The notes beneath the pieces were generated by a model that did not search any database, was not told the DNA's origin, and worked only from the letters and a program-made list of their open reading frames with translations. A DNA stretch of 8,426 nucleotides from Clostridia bacterium. Lineage in GTDB: Bacteria > Bacillota_A > Clostridia > Christensenellales > Aristaeellaceae. Shown piece after piece: positions 7,189-8,426 of this stretch (position 1 is the stretch's first letter; every line of letters begins with the position of its first letter). The stretch is from contig CAAEDZ010000337.1 in NCBI GenBank assembly GCA_900754775.1, forward strand, positions 1 through 8,426, given 5' to 3'. A program made the position numbers and the translations under genes.

Positions 7189-7217
7189 ATTATACCACAG
7201 TCGCGCCCGCTTTTCCA
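7189..7217 (-). promoter_or_regulatory. Promoter for the DUF4375 gene
   Basis: Read leftward: TGGAAA (7217 to 7212, four of six -35 matches), a 17-bp spacer, then a perfect TATAAT (7194 to 7189) with a TGn extension. Transcription would start near 7182, 30 nt before the ATG. The -10 overlaps the TAA stop of the radical SAM gene (7192 to 7190), so this promoter lies at the very end of that gene. Confidence 0.7.
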
Positions 7218-7840
7218 CCGCCCGGCAGGCGATAGGAGAATACGTCAAAGCGCGTCACGCCCATCTTCCGCAGGGCGGCGACGCTTTTTTGCACGTCCCT
7301 TTCCGTATTGTAGCCGGGGATGCGCGGCACGCGCGCCAGCACGCGCTGCGCGCCCAGCGTTTCAAGCGCCAGACGCAGGTTGAAAAGCGCGCGGGCGTTG
7401 TCCCCGCCGGTGTAGGCGCGGTAGATGGCCGGATCAACGTCCTTGACGTCAACGATCACTTCGTCGAGCGCCGGGAGCGCCGCGCGGGCGAGGCCTTCGG
7501 GAACGTTCAGGCTCGTCTCGGCGGTCAGCCGCCACGCCTTGCCGCAGCATTGGCGAAAGGCGGCGATGAAGGGCGCGTACAGAAGCGGCTCGCCGCCGCC
7601 AAAGGTCACGCCGCCGAGCGTGGCCTGAAAGTAGAGGTCGTCCACGCGCGTCATTTCGTAAAGCTCCTCCGGCGCGACCATGCGCGCGGGCGTTTCTTCC
7701 TTCAAAGCCTGCGGGTTGAGGCAGTACCTGCAGCGCAGCGGGCAGCCGCGCGCCGCCGCCAGCGTGGTCACGCCCGCGCCGTCGCTGCCCATGCGGTGGC
7801 GGCAGAGGGCGAAGAGCGGAAACAGCGGCGCGGCGCTCAC
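7190..7840 (-). CDS. Short radical SAM protein, glycyl-radical-activase-like
   Basis: This enzyme should bind a [4Fe-4S] cluster and cleave S-adenosylmethionine to make a 5'-deoxyadenosyl radical; the target is unknown. The start is the GTG at 7840, whose GTGA overlaps the TGA stop of the upstream gene by 4 nt, so the two are translationally coupled. The frame continues upstream through that gene, but that part is shadow. The 216-residue product has the cluster motif CPLRCRYC (Cys33, Cys37, Cys40), the SAM-binding GGGEPL (81-86), and later DVKD (131-134), YTGGDNA (143-149) and RIPGYNTE (173-180). These follow the order in pyruvate formate-lyase activating enzymes. It lacks the extra eight-Cys ferredoxin insert of many activases and the C-terminal SPASM Cys cluster of peptide maturases. 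No glycyl radical enzyme gene is in the window. N-terminal RHRMGSDGAGVTTL precedes the cluster and looks family-specific. The fold call is firm; the role is open. Confidence 0.9.
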   Translation of the reverse strand: MSAAPLFPLFALCRHRMGSDGAGVTTLAAARGCPLRCRYCLNPQALKEETPARMVAPEELYEMTRVDDLYFQATLGGVTFGGGEPLLYAPFIAAFRQCCGKAWRLTAETSLNVPEGLARAALPALDEVIVDVKDVDPAIYRAYTGGDNARALFNLRLALETLGAQRVLARVPRIPGYNTERDVQKSVAALRKMGVTRFDVFSYRLPGGGKAGATVV

Positions 7841-8253
7841 GCTTCGCCGCCCTCGGGCGCGACCTGACCCAGCAGCACTTCGCCCGCCTCCGGCGCGGGC
7901 AGGGCGGCGTCCGTGGGATCGTCCGTCGGGGCGATCTCGCCCAGCACGATCTCCTCCCCCGGCGCGGGCGTGGCCGCGGGGCGCGCGGCGTCGATGAGCG
8001 CCTCCACGGCGCTGCAGCCGCTCAATGCCGTCACCATGCCGGCGGCGACGCCCGCCAACGCCACCGCCTTGCACAGGCGGCGGCGCTTTGCGAGCGCTTC
8101 CTCCAACTGGCGCACTTCGGCCTCGCAGCGCGGACAGGTGCCGCGGCACTCGCCTTTGAAGCCGCATTCCTCCGTCTCCCACGGGATGTCGTTTTGCCGG
8201 GCGATCCCGGCGCGAATTTCCTTTAAGGTATGGCAGACTTCCTTGCCGCGCAT
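7837..8253 (-). CDS. Small Cys-rich protein with late membrane segment and lipobox
   Basis: Function unknown. The start is the ATG at 8253, because GGGGAGG (8261-8267) lies 7 nt upstream and MRGKEVCHTLKEIR reads as a conserved N-terminus; the frame is open further up to 8388 without a better start. The 138 residues fall into three parts. Residues 1-57 are hydrophilic and helical with a metal-site-like set, Cys30, Cys36, Cys40 and Cys43 (ECGFKGECRGTCPRCE), plus Cys7. Residues 57-80 are KRRRLCK followed by a hydrophobic stretch ending LSGC, a lipobox with Cys80. Residues 81-138 are acidic and Pro/Ala-rich, with two related motifs, GEEIVLGEIAP (99-109) and GEVLLGQVAP (124-133). I recall similar CHTLK...GTCPxCEAEVR proteins of unknown role in Clostridia and Bacteroidetes, unverified. 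The protein overlaps the radical SAM gene by 4 nt, so a joint role is likely. It could be a metal-binding anchor, a partner or a substrate. Confidence 0.85.
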   Translation of the reverse strand: MRGKEVCHTLKEIRAGIARQNDIPWETEECGFKGECRGTCPRCEAEVRQLEEALAKRRRLCKAVALAGVAAGMVTALSGCSAVEALIDAARPAATPAPGEEIVLGEIAPTDDPTDAALPAPEAGEVLLGQVAPEGGEA

Positions 8254-8377
8254 GCGTATCCCTCCCCAAATTTTACCATTTGTTGTCTTGGACGTATTTT
8301 TTCCGCGCGCGGTTCCCGGGGGCGATGCACGCGCGGGGCGGCCCCGCCATACCATGCAGCGAAGGAGCGTGATCTTT

Positions 8378-8426
8378 ATGACCAACAAGACCCTTGAACC
8401 GCTGGGCGGCGTCCGCTATTTGGGGC
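8378..8426 (+). CDS. Unknown gene, 3' partial (first 16 codons)
   Basis: An ATG at 8378 follows AAGGAG (8362-8367) by 10 nt, and the frame stays open to the window end (MTNKTLEPLGGVRYLG). It is transcribed away from the Cys-rich gene across a 124-bp gap (8254-8377) in which I find no convincing promoter for either side. Too little is visible to name a product. Confidence 0.6.
   Translation, partial: MTNKTLEPLGGVRYLG

Noticed and set aside
8270..8278. TGGTAAAAT read leftward as an extended -10 for the Cys-rich gene
   Set aside because: Transcription would start near 8263, inside the GGGGAGG ribosome site, and no -35 is seen. The true promoter is probably further upstream.

Overview
The window is GC-rich (clearly above 60% by eye) and densely coded. 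It looks like chromosomal DNA of a high-GC member of the Clostridia or a related Firmicute. Four things support this: sigma-A type promoters such as TTGACG-N17-TATAAT, strong GGAGG-type ribosome binding sites, a MurG variant of the kind I associate with Bacillus and Clostridium, and a membrane GGDEF protein with a Cys-containing PAS-like tail that I associate with Clostridia. There are no rRNA or tRNA genes, insertion sequences, CRISPR arrays or phage genes.

Layout, left to right. (1) 1-1998 (+): a sensor diguanylate cyclase whose start lies outside the window. (2) 2075-2113: a bidirectional hairpin terminator. (3) 2127-3194 (-): murG, a peptidoglycan lipid II synthase standing alone outside a cell-wall cluster. 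(4) 3195-3468: a 274-bp divergent control region with an extended -10 for murG, a perfect hairpin at its predicted transcription start, an AT-rich dyad and a 10-bp direct repeat. (5) 3469-5058 (+): dnaX, the clamp-loader gamma/tau subunit. (6) 5170-6564 (+): asnS with its own near-consensus promoter. (7) 6573-6608: a terminator between convergent genes. (8) 6628-8253 (-): three genes read right to left. They are a small Cys-rich protein with a late hydrophobic segment and lipobox, a short radical SAM protein overlapping it by 4 nt (GTGA), and a secreted DUF4375/DMP19-like protein that also has its own promoter. (9) 8378-8426 (+): the start of another gene cut by the window edge.

The left and middle genes are housekeeping functions (second messenger, cell wall, replication, translation) in separate transcription units. 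The least explained part is the 6628-8253 cluster. A glycyl-radical-activase-like radical SAM enzyme is translationally coupled to a small protein with a CxxxxxCxxxCxxC cluster, a possible membrane anchor and two copies of a G-E-x-x-L-G-x-x-A-P-like tail motif. No glycyl radical enzyme lies within the visible neighbourhood. This pair is the best candidate here for an undescribed system. Its function is inference only, because no database search could be run.
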